A stretch of 64,000 bases of DNA from Actinoallomurus liliacearum (GTDB lineage Bacteria; Actinomycetota; Actinomycetes; Streptosporangiales; Streptosporangiaceae). The notes below the pieces were generated by a model that was not told the DNA's origin, searched no databases, and saw only the letters and a program-made list of their open reading frames with translations. Position 1 is the stretch's first letter. Each line of letters starts with the position of its first letter. The translations under genes were made by a program, and so were the position numbers. Location of the stretch: NCBI RefSeq assembly GCF_039542035.1, contig NZ_BAABHJ010000016.1, forward strand, positions 124,001 through 188,000. The letters run 5' to 3'. Positions 15,021-23,575 of the stretch are shown here, one piece after another.

Positions 15021-16489
15021 TACTGCTCGTCCTGGACCTGCGGCTTGGCGGTCACGGTGAACGGCGAGGTGACCTTCGCCGTGACCGTGCCGTTCCGCGT
15101 CACCGAGACGCTGTTCGTGCCCGCCTTCAGGGGGAAGGTCTGGACGTGCAGACCCGCCGGCGCGCTGTACGTGTGGGCGGTGCCGCCGATCGTCGCGGTG
15201 ACCGTCGCGGCGGCGGTCAGCATCGTGAGCACCTCGACCTGGTCGCGGGCGGGCGTGCTGCCCGAGCGCAGCGTCATGAGCTTGGTCTCGGCGAACGTCG
15301 GCTTGGCCGCCGCCGGCTGGACGCGGTGCGTGACGTACACGACGTCCTTGGTGATGGTCGGGTACTTCCCGGTCTTCAGCCGGGTGAGGTAGTACGACGA
15401 CAGGTCGAGGTAGGTCCACCCGTGCTTCGCCGAGGGCGAGAGCTGCGCGCCTTCGGAGTAGTCGTTCCAGGTGGGGATCTGCACCCAGTCGGCGCCGTTG
15501 ATCGCCGCGTTCCAGGTGACCCGCAGGTTCTCGGTGTTGCCGGCCTCGTCGTACTTGCCCTGGTTCGGCCGTTCGTCCTGGACCGAGACGGGCTGCATCC
15601 ATTTCTTGCCGAGCTGGTGCGCCTTGGTGATGTTCGCGGCCAGGCTCGCGTTGGCGGCCGGGTTCCGGTTCCCCCAGTTGGAGAAGCCGTAGCTGATCGG
15701 GGCGAAGGCGCTCGCGTTCGAACCGAAGTTGAGGAAGCAGGGGACGAGGGCGACCTCGATGCCGTACTTGTCGCGCATGATGGTCATCCAGGACGACCAC
15801 CACGCCGCGGTCCTGCCCTCGGCCTTGAACGGCGAGACGACGAGCCGCTTGTCGGCGAGGTGGTAGACGGCGGGCGACTTGGCGACGCTCGCGACGGCGG
15901 CCGCGAGCGTGGCGGCGTCCACGTTCGCGAGGCCGTTCATGTCGGGCATCAGGACGATCTTGAAGCCGGGGTCGACCTGCTCGGCCGCCTGGATGAGCAG
16001 CTTGACGCGGGCCCAGTTGGGGCTGGAGGAGCTGACCGACAGCAGGTCCACGGTGAAGCCGTCGAGACCGGCCGCGGCGGCGCGCCGGACCTCCGTCTTC
16101 ATGTCCTCCAACTGCCAGTTTCCGCTGATCGGGGCACGGCCGATCGGCCGGTCCCGGAGCAGCCCGCCGTAGGCCGCGTGCTTGCCGCTCTCACCGGTCG
16201 GCGACAGGTAGTTCCTGGTGTAGTAGTCGCCCGCCGCGTCCTTGTTGTCCAGGGAGACGGGGTAGGGCGTGAAGTAGTGCGCGAAGACCTTGTGCCCGGA
16301 GGAGCGCAGGACGCTCTGGGCGGGCAACTGGAACGGGAGCGGCCCCGTGTTCGCCGCCGCGCCGGCCGCGGTCTGCGACGCCTGCTGCGCCGGCGAGCAC
16401 GCGGTCGTGGCCATCCCCACCACCAGGAGCGCCGCCGCGGCGGTGCCCATCACCGGAGATCTCCAGCCCATCGAACGGCTCCTCGCCAT
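14996..16489 (-). CDS. GH71-type alpha-1,3-glucanase lipoprotein
   Basis: About 497 residues. The signal peptide (MARSRSMGWRSPVMGTAAAA...) ends in a lipobox GMATTAC, so the protein should be anchored outside the cell. The ATG at 16489 is chosen for its charged n-region; the ATG at 16471, which has a better GAGGAG site, is an alternative, and so is 16510. The main domain has glycoside hydrolase 71 features: VFAHYFTPYPVSLDN, GLDGFTVDLLS, FKIVLMPDMNG, VQIPTWNDYSEGAQL. A beta-rich C-terminal domain (residues about 390-490, GTAHTYSAPAGLHVQTFP) may bind glycan. Family members cleave alpha-1,3-glucan. Monocistronic, divergent from the MoxR gene. Confidence 0.87.
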   Translation of the reverse strand: MARSRSMGWRSPVMGTAAAALLVVGMATTACSPAQQASQTAAGAAANTGPLPFQLPAQSVLRSSGHKVFAHYFTPYPVSLDNKDAAGDYYTRNYLSPTGESGKHAAYGGLLRDRPIGRAPISGNWQLEDMKTEVRRAAAAGLDGFTVDLLSVSSSSPNWARVKLLIQAAEQVDPGFKIVLMPDMNGLANVDAATLAAAVASVAKSPAVYHLADKRLVVSPFKAEGRTAAWWSSWMTIMRDKYGIEVALVPCFLNFGSNASAFAPISYGFSNWGNRNPAANASLAANITKAHQLGKKWMQPVSVQDERPNQGKYDEAGNTENLRVTWNAAINGADWVQIPTWNDYSEGAQLSPSAKHGWTYLDLSSYYLTRLKTGKYPTITKDVVYVTHRVQPAAAKPTFAETKLMTLRSGSTPARDQVEVLTMLTAAATVTATIGGTAHTYSAPAGLHVQTFPLKAGTNSVSVTRNGTVTAKVTSPFTVTAKPQVQDEQYYGVTSGR

Positions 16490-16608
16490 GGTCGCTCTTT
16501 TCATGATCATCGGAGCGTAGTGTGCACCGTCCACAGATTCCGGCAGTTCCGACAAGACGGCTATTTCGGGTACGGTGCGCGATCTGGCGGGCGAAGTAGC
16601 CTTGAGGC

Positions 16609-17520
16609 GTGCCGCACCCCACGACGTTCCCGGCATCCGACCTCACCTCGCCGGCGGCCTTGAGCGAGGCCCTGAACCGGCATGCCTACCTCGCCGACGA
16701 GGGGCTCGCCACGGCCTGCTTCCTGAGCCTGCGCATGAGCCGCCCGCTGTTCCTGGAGGGCGAGGCCGGCGTCGGCAAGACCGAACTGGCCAAGACGCTC
16801 GCCACCGTGCTCGACGTCCCGCTCATCCGGCTCCAGTGCTACGAGGGCCTGGACGCCGCACAGGCGCTCTACGACTGGGACTTCCCGCGCCAGTTGCTGC
16901 ACCTGCGCGCCGCCGAGGCCGCGGGTGTGACCGACGTGCAGCGGCTGGAGTCGGAGCTGTACGACCGGCGGTTCCTCGTCGCCCGGCCGCTGCTCCGGGC
17001 GCTGGAGACCTCCTCGGCGGAACGGCCGAGCGTGCTCCTGGTCGACGAGATCGACCGCGCCGACGACGAGTTCGAGGCGTTCCTGCTGGAGGTGCTGAGC
17101 GACTTCACGATCTCGATCCCCGAGCTGGGCACCGTACGGGCCGAGCGCCCGCCCGTCGTCATCGTCACCTCGAACCGTACGCGCGAGGTGCACGACGCGC
17201 TGAAGCGTCGCTGCCTCTACCACTGGCTGGAGCACCCGGGGTTCGACCGGGAGGTCGCGATCATCCGGCGGCGGCTGCCGGAGGCGTCCGAACGGCTCGT
17301 CCGCCAGGTCGCCGGCGCGGCCGCCCGGCTTCGCGGCCTCGACCTGCTGAAGACGCCCGGGGTCGCCGAGAGCCTCGACTGGACCGAGGCGCTGGTCGCC
17401 CTCGGCGCCCGTGAGCTCGATCCCGACATCGCGGCCGGCACGCTCGGCGCCGTCCTGAAGTACCGGGAGGACACCGAGCGCGTCGCCAAGGGCCTCGACG
17501 CGCTGCTCGACGGGTCCTGA
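16609..17520 (+). CDS. MoxR-family AAA ATPase (CoxD-like)
   Basis: 303 residues, GTG start 6 bases after a TAGCCT box (16597-16602). Walker A EGEAGVGKTELAK, Walker B VLLVDEIDRADDEFEAFLLE, sensor 1 VIVTSNRTREVHDALKRR. It lies directly upstream of a VWA-domain gene, the usual MoxR-VWA partnership, and then an XdhC-type gene. In carboxydotrophs the same trio (CoxD, CoxE, CoxF/I) matures the Mo-Cu or Mo hydroxylase. Here a chaperone role for a molybdenum hydroxylase is inferred. Confidence 0.93.
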   Translation: MPHPTTFPASDLTSPAALSEALNRHAYLADEGLATACFLSLRMSRPLFLEGEAGVGKTELAKTLATVLDVPLIRLQCYEGLDAAQALYDWDFPRQLLHLRAAEAAGVTDVQRLESELYDRRFLVARPLLRALETSSAERPSVLLVDEIDRADDEFEAFLLEVLSDFTISIPELGTVRAERPPVVIVTSNRTREVHDALKRRCLYHWLEHPGFDREVAIIRRRLPEASERLVRQVAGAAARLRGLDLLKTPGVAESLDWTEALVALGARELDPDIAAGTLGAVLKYREDTERVAKGLDALLDGS

Positions 17521-17522
17521 CG

Positions 17523-18623
17523 ATGGGCGTGCCGCGCGACCTGGTCGAGACGCTGACCGGCTTCGCCCGTACGCTCCGCGCCGCCGGCGTGCCCGCCGAC
17601 CCCGAGCGGCTTCAGGCGATGATCGGCGCGCTCGACCGCCTCGACGTGCGGAACCCGCGCGATGTCTACTGGGCCGGCCGTCTCACCCTGTGCGCCGACC
17701 CCGCGGACCTGCCGCGTTACGACCGGTGCTTCGCCGCGTACTTCTCCGGCGAGTCCGCCTCGGTGCGCCGCGTGTCCCGGTCGCCGGTCCTCACCGCCCG
17801 GCCCGCCGCCGGGTCCGAGGGGGAGGGGACCGAGGGGAGCGGCGACCCGAGCGTGACGGCCGCGAGCGCGGCCGAGGTCCTGCGCAGACGCGACGTCGCC
17901 CGGCTCAGCGCGGCCGAGCGGGAGGAGGTGCGGCGGCTCGTCGCGCTGCTCGACAACGTCTCGGCCCGCCGCCGCTCCCGGCGGTTCGCCCCGGCCCACC
18001 GGGGCCGTCTCGACCCGGGCCGGACGGTCCGCGCCATCCTCCGGCGCGGCGGGGAGATCTCCCGGCCGCACCACCGCGCGCACCGGACCCGCCCGCGCCG
18101 GGTGGTGCTCCTCATCGACGTCAGCGGGTCCATGAGCCCGTACGCCGACGTGCTCCTGCGGTTCGCGCACGCCGCCCTGCGCTGCGCACCGCGCAGCACC
18201 GAGGTGTTCACGGTCGGCACGCGGCTGACCCGGGTCACCCGGGAACTGCGGCACCGCGAACCCGACGCGGCGATGGCGGCGGTGTCGTCCGCGATCCCCG
18301 ACTGGAGCGGCGGCACCCGGCTGGGCGAAGAGCTGAAGGAGTTCCTGGACCGGTTCGGTCAGCGGGGCATGGCGCGCGGCGCGGTCGTCGTGGTGGCCTC
18401 GGACGGCTGGGAACGCGGTGACGCTACGCTCTTGGGCGCGCAGATGGCGCGGCTGCGGCGGCTCGCCCACCGGGTGGTATGGGCCAACCCGCACAAGGCC
18501 CGGCCGGGGTACGAACCGCTCACGGCCGGGATGGCGGCGGCCCTGCCGCACGTCGACGACTTCGTGGCCGGGCACAGCCTGGCCGCCCTCGAGGAACTGG
18601 CGGGAGTGATCGGCGATGCGTGA
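17523..18623 (+). CDS. VWA-domain protein, CoxE-like
   Basis: 366 residues. The N-terminal half is helical (LVETLTGFARTLRAAGVPAD..., typical of CoxE/YehP). The C-terminal half is a von Willebrand A domain with the MIDAS motif in VVLLIDVSGSMSPYAD and later Thr/Asp residues (DWSGGTRLGEELKEFLD, VVASDGWERGD). Residues 90-115 are a Gly/Glu/Ser-rich linker. It starts 2 bases after the MoxR stop and overlaps the XdhC start by 8 bases, so the three are translationally coupled. Confidence 0.93.
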   Translation: MGVPRDLVETLTGFARTLRAAGVPADPERLQAMIGALDRLDVRNPRDVYWAGRLTLCADPADLPRYDRCFAAYFSGESASVRRVSRSPVLTARPAAGSEGEGTEGSGDPSVTAASAAEVLRRRDVARLSAAEREEVRRLVALLDNVSARRRSRRFAPAHRGRLDPGRTVRAILRRGGEISRPHHRAHRTRPRRVVLLIDVSGSMSPYADVLLRFAHAALRCAPRSTEVFTVGTRLTRVTRELRHREPDAAMAAVSSAIPDWSGGTRLGEELKEFLDRFGQRGMARGAVVVVASDGWERGDATLLGAQMARLRRLAHRVVWANPHKARPGYEPLTAGMAAALPHVDDFVAGHSLAALEELAGVIGDA

Positions 18624-19713
18624 CGTCCTCGGCGAGGTCCGCCCCTGGTACGCGGCGGGGGAGACGTTCGGCCTGGCCACGGTCGTGGACACGTTCCGCA
18701 GCGCGCCGCGCCCGCCGGGCGCAGCCATGGCGGTGTCGGCCGCGGGCGAGGCCGTGGGCAGCGTGTCCGGCGGTTGTGTCGAGGGCGCGGTGTACGAGCT
18801 GGCGCGCGAGGTCATGGAGACGGGCCGGCCGGTGGTGCGGCGGTACGGCGTCAGCGACGACGACGCCTTCGCCGTCGGCCTGACCTGCGGCGGCATCCTC
18901 GACGTGCTGGTCGAGCCGGTCGGCCCGGCGACGTACCCGGAGTTCGCGGACGTCGCGGCGTCCATCGAACGGCACGAGCCGGTGGCGGTCGTGACGGTCG
19001 TCGACGGCCCTCGGGAGACCGGTGCCCGGCGGATCGTCTGGCCCGACCGCGTGGCGGGCTCGTTGGGGCTCGAACGGCTGGACGCCGCCGTGGACGACGA
19101 CGCCCGCGGGATGCTCGCCCAGGGCCGCACCGGCATCCGCCGCTACGGGCCGGACGGCGAGCGACGCGGCGACGAACTGTCCGTCTTCGTGCACTCCTTC
19201 GCGCCCCCGCCGCGGATGCTGGTGTTCGGCGCGATCGACTTCGCCGCGGCGGTCGTCCGCGTCGGCAGGTTCCTCGGCTACCACGTGACCGTGTGCGACG
19301 CCCGTCCGGTCTTCGCCACCGCCAAGCGGTTCCCCGACGCGGACGAGGTGGTCGTCAAGTGGCCGCACCGGTTCCTGGCCGAGACGGAGGTGGACGAGCG
19401 CACGGCGATCTGCGTGCTCACCCACGACCCGAAGTTCGACGTGCCGCTCCTGGAAGTGGCGCTGCGCACCCCGGCGGGCTACATCGGCGCGATGGGCTCC
19501 CGGCGCACCCACGACGACCGGCTGAAGCGGCTGCGCGACGCCGGCGTGACCGAGGACGAGCTCGCGCGGCTGCGCTCGCCCATCGGCCTGGACATCGGCG
19601 CCCGTACTCCGGAGGAGACCGCGGTGTCGGTGGCGGCCGAGCTCATCCGGCTCCGCTGGGGCGGCACCGGGCGTCCCCTCAGCGAGACGGAGGGCCGGAT
19701 CCACGGGGAGTGA
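18616..19713 (+). CDS. XdhC/CoxF-family maturation protein
   Basis: 365 residues. N-terminal XdhC-CoxI domain with the conserved GSVSGGCVEGAVYELA, LTCGGILDVLVEP (Cys residues thought to handle the sulfurated molybdenum cofactor), and a C-terminal Rossmann-like XdhC_C domain (MLVFGAIDFAAAVVRVGRFL, YIGAMGSRRTHDDRLKRL, GLDIGARTPEETAVSVAAEL). XdhC binds and inserts the Mo cofactor into xanthine-dehydrogenase-type enzymes. Overlap with the VWA gene and the MobA-like gene downstream support this role. No hydroxylase subunit gene is in the window. Confidence 0.93.
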   Translation: MRDVLGEVRPWYAAGETFGLATVVDTFRSAPRPPGAAMAVSAAGEAVGSVSGGCVEGAVYELAREVMETGRPVVRRYGVSDDDAFAVGLTCGGILDVLVEPVGPATYPEFADVAASIERHEPVAVVTVVDGPRETGARRIVWPDRVAGSLGLERLDAAVDDDARGMLAQGRTGIRRYGPDGERRGDELSVFVHSFAPPPRMLVFGAIDFAAAVVRVGRFLGYHVTVCDARPVFATAKRFPDADEVVVKWPHRFLAETEVDERTAICVLTHDPKFDVPLLEVALRTPAGYIGAMGSRRTHDDRLKRLRDAGVTEDELARLRSPIGLDIGARTPEETAVSVAAELIRLRWGGTGRPLSETEGRIHGE

Positions 19714-19878
19714 CCCCGCCGGGACCGGGCCGAGGGAATTCGCGGCGGTCGTGCCACCGCGAGGGATCCAGGGGGGCTGGCCCCACCGTCCAAGAGTCGG
19801 CCTGGCCCCACTGCGCGGGCGCGCGCCGGGGCCCAGACTCGGAAGAGTCCAGCCGAACGGGGAAGAAGGCCGATCATC

Positions 19879-20019
19879 ATGTCGCAGAACGCCCGGAAGA
19901 TCGTCATGCGCCGGTTCGTCGTCGCCGCGTTCATCGCCGCGGCGGTGGCCGGAGGGACGGCGGCGGCCCCGCACCACACCGGCCACGGCGTGCTGCCACC
20001 CGTCGCCGGCCACCGCTGA
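19879..20019 (+). CDS. Small exported peptide with His-rich tail
   Basis: 46 codons with a good GAAGAAGG ribosome site 8 bases upstream. The peptide has a basic start (MSQNARKIVMRRF), a hydrophobic core (VVAAFIAAAVAGGTAAA) ending in an A-x-A-like signal-peptidase site, and a short tail PHHTGHGVLPPVAGHR with four His. It lies between the XdhC and MobA-like genes on the same strand. Its family is unknown to me. A real gene is supported by the ribosome site plus a signal-peptide-like composition, but it is short and could be spurious. Confidence 0.55.
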   Translation: MSQNARKIVMRRFVVAAFIAAAVAGGTAAAPHHTGHGVLPPVAGHR

Positions 20020-20081
20020 CGGATCCGCCGGGCTCCCGATCAGCACGTGACCGGGACCACATCGATGGATACGCTCCCAAG

Positions 20082-20666
20082 GTGGGGATCAGACACGCGG
20101 GCGCCCCGGCCGGGCTGTTGCTGGCCGCCGGAGAGGGGCGCCGGCTCGGTACACCGAAGGCGCTCGTCGAGATCGGCGGGGTGCGGCTCGTCGACCGTGG
20201 GGTCCGCATGCTCCACGAGGCGGGCTGTACCCCGATCGTCGTCGTCACCGGCGCCGCCGCGATCGACGTGGCCGGCGCGGTCGTCGTCCACAATCCGGAC
20301 TGGCCCACGGGCATGGGCTCGTCGCTGCGCGCCGGGCTGTCGGCGCTGGCGGCCGACTGCCCGGCCGTCGTCATCGCCCTGGTCGACCAGCCGCGGGTGA
20401 CCGCGGCGGCCGTGCGCCGGCTCCGCGCGGCGTACGACTCGGGGGCGCGGGCGGCGGTCGCCACCTACGCGGGCCGGCCCCGGAACCCCGTCCTCATCGC
20501 GCACGAGCACTTCGCGGAGGCGGCGGCCGGCGCCTCCGGAGACGTCGGCGCCCGCGCCTTCCTGCGCGCCCATCCCGAGCTGGTCGCCACCGTGCCCTGT
20601 GACGACGTCGCCGCCCCCGACGACATCGACACCCCTGAGGATCTCGAGCGCCTGAGCCGGCCGTGA
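20082..20666 (+). CDS. MobA-like NTP transferase (molybdenum cofactor cytidylyl/guanylyltransferase type)
   Basis: 194 residues. The N-terminal LLLAAGEGRRLGTPKALVEI is the nucleotide-binding signature of the MobA/MocA/IspD fold; HNPDWPTGMGSSLRAGLSAL and VIALVDQPRVTAAAV carry the metal-binding Asp, and RNPVLI follows. This pattern fits MocA-type enzymes, which add CMP to the Mo cofactor for xanthine dehydrogenase. The GTG at 20082 is 6 bases after TACGCT (20070-20075), a leaderless arrangement. Context with MoxR-VWA-XdhC fits cofactor maturation. Confidence 0.88.
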   Translation: MGIRHAGAPAGLLLAAGEGRRLGTPKALVEIGGVRLVDRGVRMLHEAGCTPIVVVTGAAAIDVAGAVVVHNPDWPTGMGSSLRAGLSALAADCPAVVIALVDQPRVTAAAVRRLRAAYDSGARAAVATYAGRPRNPVLIAHEHFAEAAAGASGDVGARAFLRAHPELVATVPCDDVAAPDDIDTPEDLERLSRP

Positions 20667-20721
20667 AGCGGGAGAGGAAGGCCGGAGCGTGAAGTTTCGA
20701 CTGTCAACCGGCGGGCTGACT

Positions 20722-20742
20722 CGCGCGTCATACTGACGCGCG
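20722..20742 (+). terminator. Small hairpin after the MobA-like gene
   Basis: CGCGCGTCA / TGACGCGCG with a 3-base loop, 55 bases beyond the stop. It may end the upstream operon. A TATACGGT-like promoter for the next gene follows at about 20751. Confidence 0.4.
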
Positions 20743-20810
20743 GGGACGTGTATACGGTCGGATTAGATCGCCGGGCCGGGGGCACCGGCTGGAGAGGTAA
20801 GCAGCCCGCT

Positions 20811-21134
20811 ATGACGTCTGCCTGGCCGGAGGAACCCGGCTACCACTGGGTGACGCACAATGACAGTGCCGCCTCCCACCTGCTCAAGGCCGAGAACGCC
20901 CTGGCGCGCACGCCCCCGGACACGGCGGCGGCACAGGTCCACGCCACCCTCGCCCAGGCGGAGGCGACCCTCGTGGTCGTTCACACGCTGCGCGACATCA
21001 TGGCCAAGATGCGCGAGCAGACCATGGCGATCGAGGACCTGCGGCAGCTCATGGGGGTCGACGACCGCGGTGAGGACCGGCTCGTCGACGACGGCGTGCC
21101 GCTGCCCCGCCCGGGCGCGGTGGTGGACCGGTAG
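20811..21134 (+). CDS. Hypothetical helical protein
   Basis: 107 residues, no signal or membrane segment. It is mostly helical (HLLKAENALARTPPDTAAAQ, VHATLAQAEATLVVVHTLRD, then IMAKMREQTMAIEDLRQLMG) with a Pro-rich acidic end. The helical stretch from 45 to 85 could form a coiled coil. The ATG at 20811 is preceded by GGAGAGG at a rather long 15 bases. I do not recognise the family; similar short helical proteins of actinomycetes are unassigned. Confidence 0.65.
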   Translation: MTSAWPEEPGYHWVTHNDSAASHLLKAENALARTPPDTAAAQVHATLAQAEATLVVVHTLRDIMAKMREQTMAIEDLRQLMGVDDRGEDRLVDDGVPLPRPGAVVDR

Positions 21135-21152
21135 GGCGCCCGCCCCGCCCGA

Positions 21153-22349
21153 TCAGCCGATCAGGTCGCGGACGTCGTCGCGGTCGACGGCGCCGCAGTC
21201 GACCGCGTGCCGCAGCCGGGCGGTCAGCGCCGCGACCGCCGCCGGGTCGTCGACGGTGGCGTCGGCCTGCCCGGCACGGTGGGCACGCAGGCGGTCGAGG
21301 GTGTCGTCCAGGCCGTTCAGCAGGAACGCGTACACCGCGGCGTAGCGGCTCGGCAGCTGCGCGACATGCAGGTCGCAGCCCTGCTGGAAGCCGTGCATCA
21401 GGGAGTAGCGGACGAGCCCGGCGTGCAGTCGCCACGCCTTGTGCACGTCCTTGGTGTCCTCGCCGGCCGGGGCGATCTTCGTCGCGCCGTCCGACAGGCG
21501 GATGCCGGTGCCGGCGAGGGTCACCTGCATGACGTGGCGTGCGTGGTCGCAGGCCGGGTGGTCGAGCCGCTGCTCCGACGGGGGCAGCCCGCACGCGGCC
21601 GTGTAGTCGTGGACGCCGAACTGCGCCGAGATGAGCCGGTCACCGGCGGCGGACACGACCTCCGGGAGACGGGCGACCGACTGCGGGGTCTCGATCTGGA
21701 TCTCGAGGCGCAGCAGCCCCTCCGGCAGGCCGATCTCCGCCTCGAAGCGGGCGAGGAAGTCGGTGAAGATCCGTACGTGCTCGGGTGTCACGATCTTGGG
21801 GAAGGTCACGACGAAGCCGCCCGGCAGCCGGCCGAGGCGCTCGGCCAGCCCGGTGAGGAAGCCGTCGAGGGTGCGCATGGCGCGACCGTGCCCGCCGTCC
21901 GCGAACGACTTGACCCGCAGCCCCCAGTAATAGGGGAGGGAACGCGTCTCGTACGCCTGGGCGACCGCCTCCACGGCGGCGGCGACGTGCCCGTCCTCCT
22001 CGGCGTCGTCGCGGACGCCGTAACCGTCCTCGAAGTCGATGCGCAGGTCCTCCACCGGTTCGCGGGTCAGCTTCGCGGCGACCCGCTCCCGTACGGTCTC
22101 GGCCAGGGCCGCGTCGATGCCGAAGGCGCCCGCCGCCGCGGCACCGTCCGCGACGTGCGTCTCGAGCAGCCGCAGCGCCTCTTTCCCCAGGTCGGCCGGG
22201 GTGGTGGCGGTGAACTGGTCGGCCGGGACGTACAGGGTGTGCACCGGGCGGCGCTGGTCCGGCAGGCCGGGGTGGTGGCGGTTGTACTCCGCGCGCGCCT
22301 CCTCCACCCGGGCGCTCAGGTCGTCGACGGAGGACAGGGTCAGCTTCAT
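21153..22349 (-). CDS. DUF6986 / aldolase-citrate lyase-like protein
   Basis: 398 residues from the ATG at 22349, which has a GGAAGGA site 6 bases upstream. The sequence has the phosphoenolpyruvate-binding TIM-barrel pattern of the citrate lyase/malate synthase-like superfamily: EDLRIDFEDGYGVRDDAEED, TFPKIVTPEHVRIF, RLEIQIETPQSVARLPEVV, ISAQFGVHDYTAACGL. Acidic residues in DFEDGYG and the IQIETP Glu are the usual metal ligands. Relatives are found beside purine and allantoin catabolism genes in actinomycetes; the reaction is not established. The PucR and permease genes nearby support that context. Confidence 0.82.
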   Translation of the reverse strand: MKLTLSSVDDLSARVEEARAEYNRHHPGLPDQRRPVHTLYVPADQFTATTPADLGKEALRLLETHVADGAAAAGAFGIDAALAETVRERVAAKLTREPVEDLRIDFEDGYGVRDDAEEDGHVAAAVEAVAQAYETRSLPYYWGLRVKSFADGGHGRAMRTLDGFLTGLAERLGRLPGGFVVTFPKIVTPEHVRIFTDFLARFEAEIGLPEGLLRLEIQIETPQSVARLPEVVSAAGDRLISAQFGVHDYTAACGLPPSEQRLDHPACDHARHVMQVTLAGTGIRLSDGATKIAPAGEDTKDVHKAWRLHAGLVRYSLMHGFQQGCDLHVAQLPSRYAAVYAFLLNGLDDTLDRLRAHRAGQADATVDDPAAVAALTARLRHAVDCGAVDRDDVRDLIG

Positions 22350-22455
22350 GCAGTTCCTTCCCATAGACACCGCGTCACACGTTACCGATCCGGGGCCGCC
22401 CGCCCGCGGTGATCGCCGACAGGCGGGCACCGGGGCCGGGGGAGACCTCCGGGGA

Positions 22456-22650
22456 GTGTGATCGCGGTCCGCGGCGGTCGGTTCGCGCGGATCGCCGGTC
22501 GGTGGCCGACGATGCCCCGGGTGTGATCGCCGCCCGCGGCGGTCGGTTCGCGTGGGCCGCCGGTCAGTGGCCGACGATGCCCCGGGTGTGATCGCCGCCC
22601 GCGGCGGTCGGTTCGCGTGGGCCGCCGGTCAGTGGCCGACGATCCCCCAG
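22456..22650. repeat. Three tandem 65-bp repeats
   Basis: Units at 22456-22520, 22521-22585 and 22586-22650, each starting GTGTGATCGC. The second and third differ at about two bases near their ends; the first is more diverged. The third unit contains the last 22 coding bases and the stop of the aldose epimerase gene (minus strand), so the array is a multiplied copy of that gene's 3' end plus its downstream spacer. The remaining bases between 22350 and 22456 show nothing clear. Confidence 0.9.
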
Positions 22651-23534
22651 GAGCCGCCGAACTTCGCGCCCGGCTCGAGCGTGATCAGGTCCGTCCCGGT
22701 GACGAACGCGTTGGGCGGGCAGGTCATCGGCTCGGCGCCCACCCCCGCCCGGCGCATGTCCCCGGGCGCCGCGTCGGCGGTGTAGATCTCCAGCCACGGA
22801 TGCGCCTCGTCGGTCCACAGCGCGACCGAGCGGGCCCCGTCCTCCAAGCGCACCCACGCGCGCCCGTCCGCGTCCCGGCGCAGCTCCGTGAACGGGTTGT
22901 CGATCTTCAGGTCGCCGAGACGCCGCCCGTCGCGGAGGTCGTACGCGGTGCCGGCGACGTCCCGGGCCGCCGGATCGGGGACGGCGCGCTCGTCGACCTC
23001 CAGGTACCGGTCGGCGGGGATCGTCAGGGCGCACTCGTCCAGCGGGCGGCCCAGCGTGAGATACGGGTGCGCGCCGTGCCCGTACGGGGCGGGCCGCGTG
23101 CCGGCGTTGTGCGCCGACAGGCGTACGGTCAGGCCCTGCTCGGCGTCGAGGGAGTAGTCCACGGTCAGGTTCAACCGGAACGGATAGCCGCCGTGACCGA
23201 GGAGCCGGTACGTGAGGAGCACCCGGTGCGCCTCGTGCTCGGCGACCGCCCACGCGCCCTCGCGCACGAGGCCGTGGATGGCGTTGTCGAGCGCGCGCTC
23301 GTTGATCGGCAACTGGTACGCCTCGCCGCCGAACTCATAGCGTCCCCGATCGATCCGGTTCGGCCACGGCGCCAGCAACTGTCCCGAGGCCGCGGGCGGC
23401 TGCTCGTCGGCGTCGTGCGTGAGGACCAGCGGCCGGCCGTCCCTCGACAGCGCGCGCAGCGAACCGCCCTGCTCGGTGACGACGGCGGCGTACGGGCCGG
23501 CGGCGATCTCGTACTGGTTCCCGGAAAGTGTCAT
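22629..23534 (-). CDS. Aldose 1-epimerase family protein (GalM-like)
   Basis: 301 residues. It has the galactose-mutarotase fold motifs: GGSLRALSRDGRPLVLTHDA, LLAPWPNRIDRGRYEF (arginine of the active site), NAIHGLVREGAW (first catalytic His), PYGHGAHPYLTL (second His) and a late Glu in ITLEPGAKFGG. It interconverts sugar anomers. The ATG at 23534 follows CACAAT by 6 bases on the minus strand, so the mRNA may be leaderless. Its 3' end lies in the 65-bp repeat array, which repeats its stop region twice more. Confidence 0.92.
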   Translation of the reverse strand: MTLSGNQYEIAAGPYAAVVTEQGGSLRALSRDGRPLVLTHDADEQPPAASGQLLAPWPNRIDRGRYEFGGEAYQLPINERALDNAIHGLVREGAWAVAEHEAHRVLLTYRLLGHGGYPFRLNLTVDYSLDAEQGLTVRLSAHNAGTRPAPYGHGAHPYLTLGRPLDECALTIPADRYLEVDERAVPDPAARDVAGTAYDLRDGRRLGDLKIDNPFTELRRDADGRAWVRLEDGARSVALWTDEAHPWLEIYTADAAPGDMRRAGVGAEPMTCPPNAFVTGTDLITLEPGAKFGGSWGIVGH

Positions 23535-23575
23535 GGGTCGATTGTGGCCGGTGGGAGGACGGCGCCGTTCCCCGG

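Noticed and set aside
22456..22650. Possible CRISPR or attachment site
   Set aside because: Units are contiguous 65-bp copies of a gene end with no spacers, integrase gene or tRNA.
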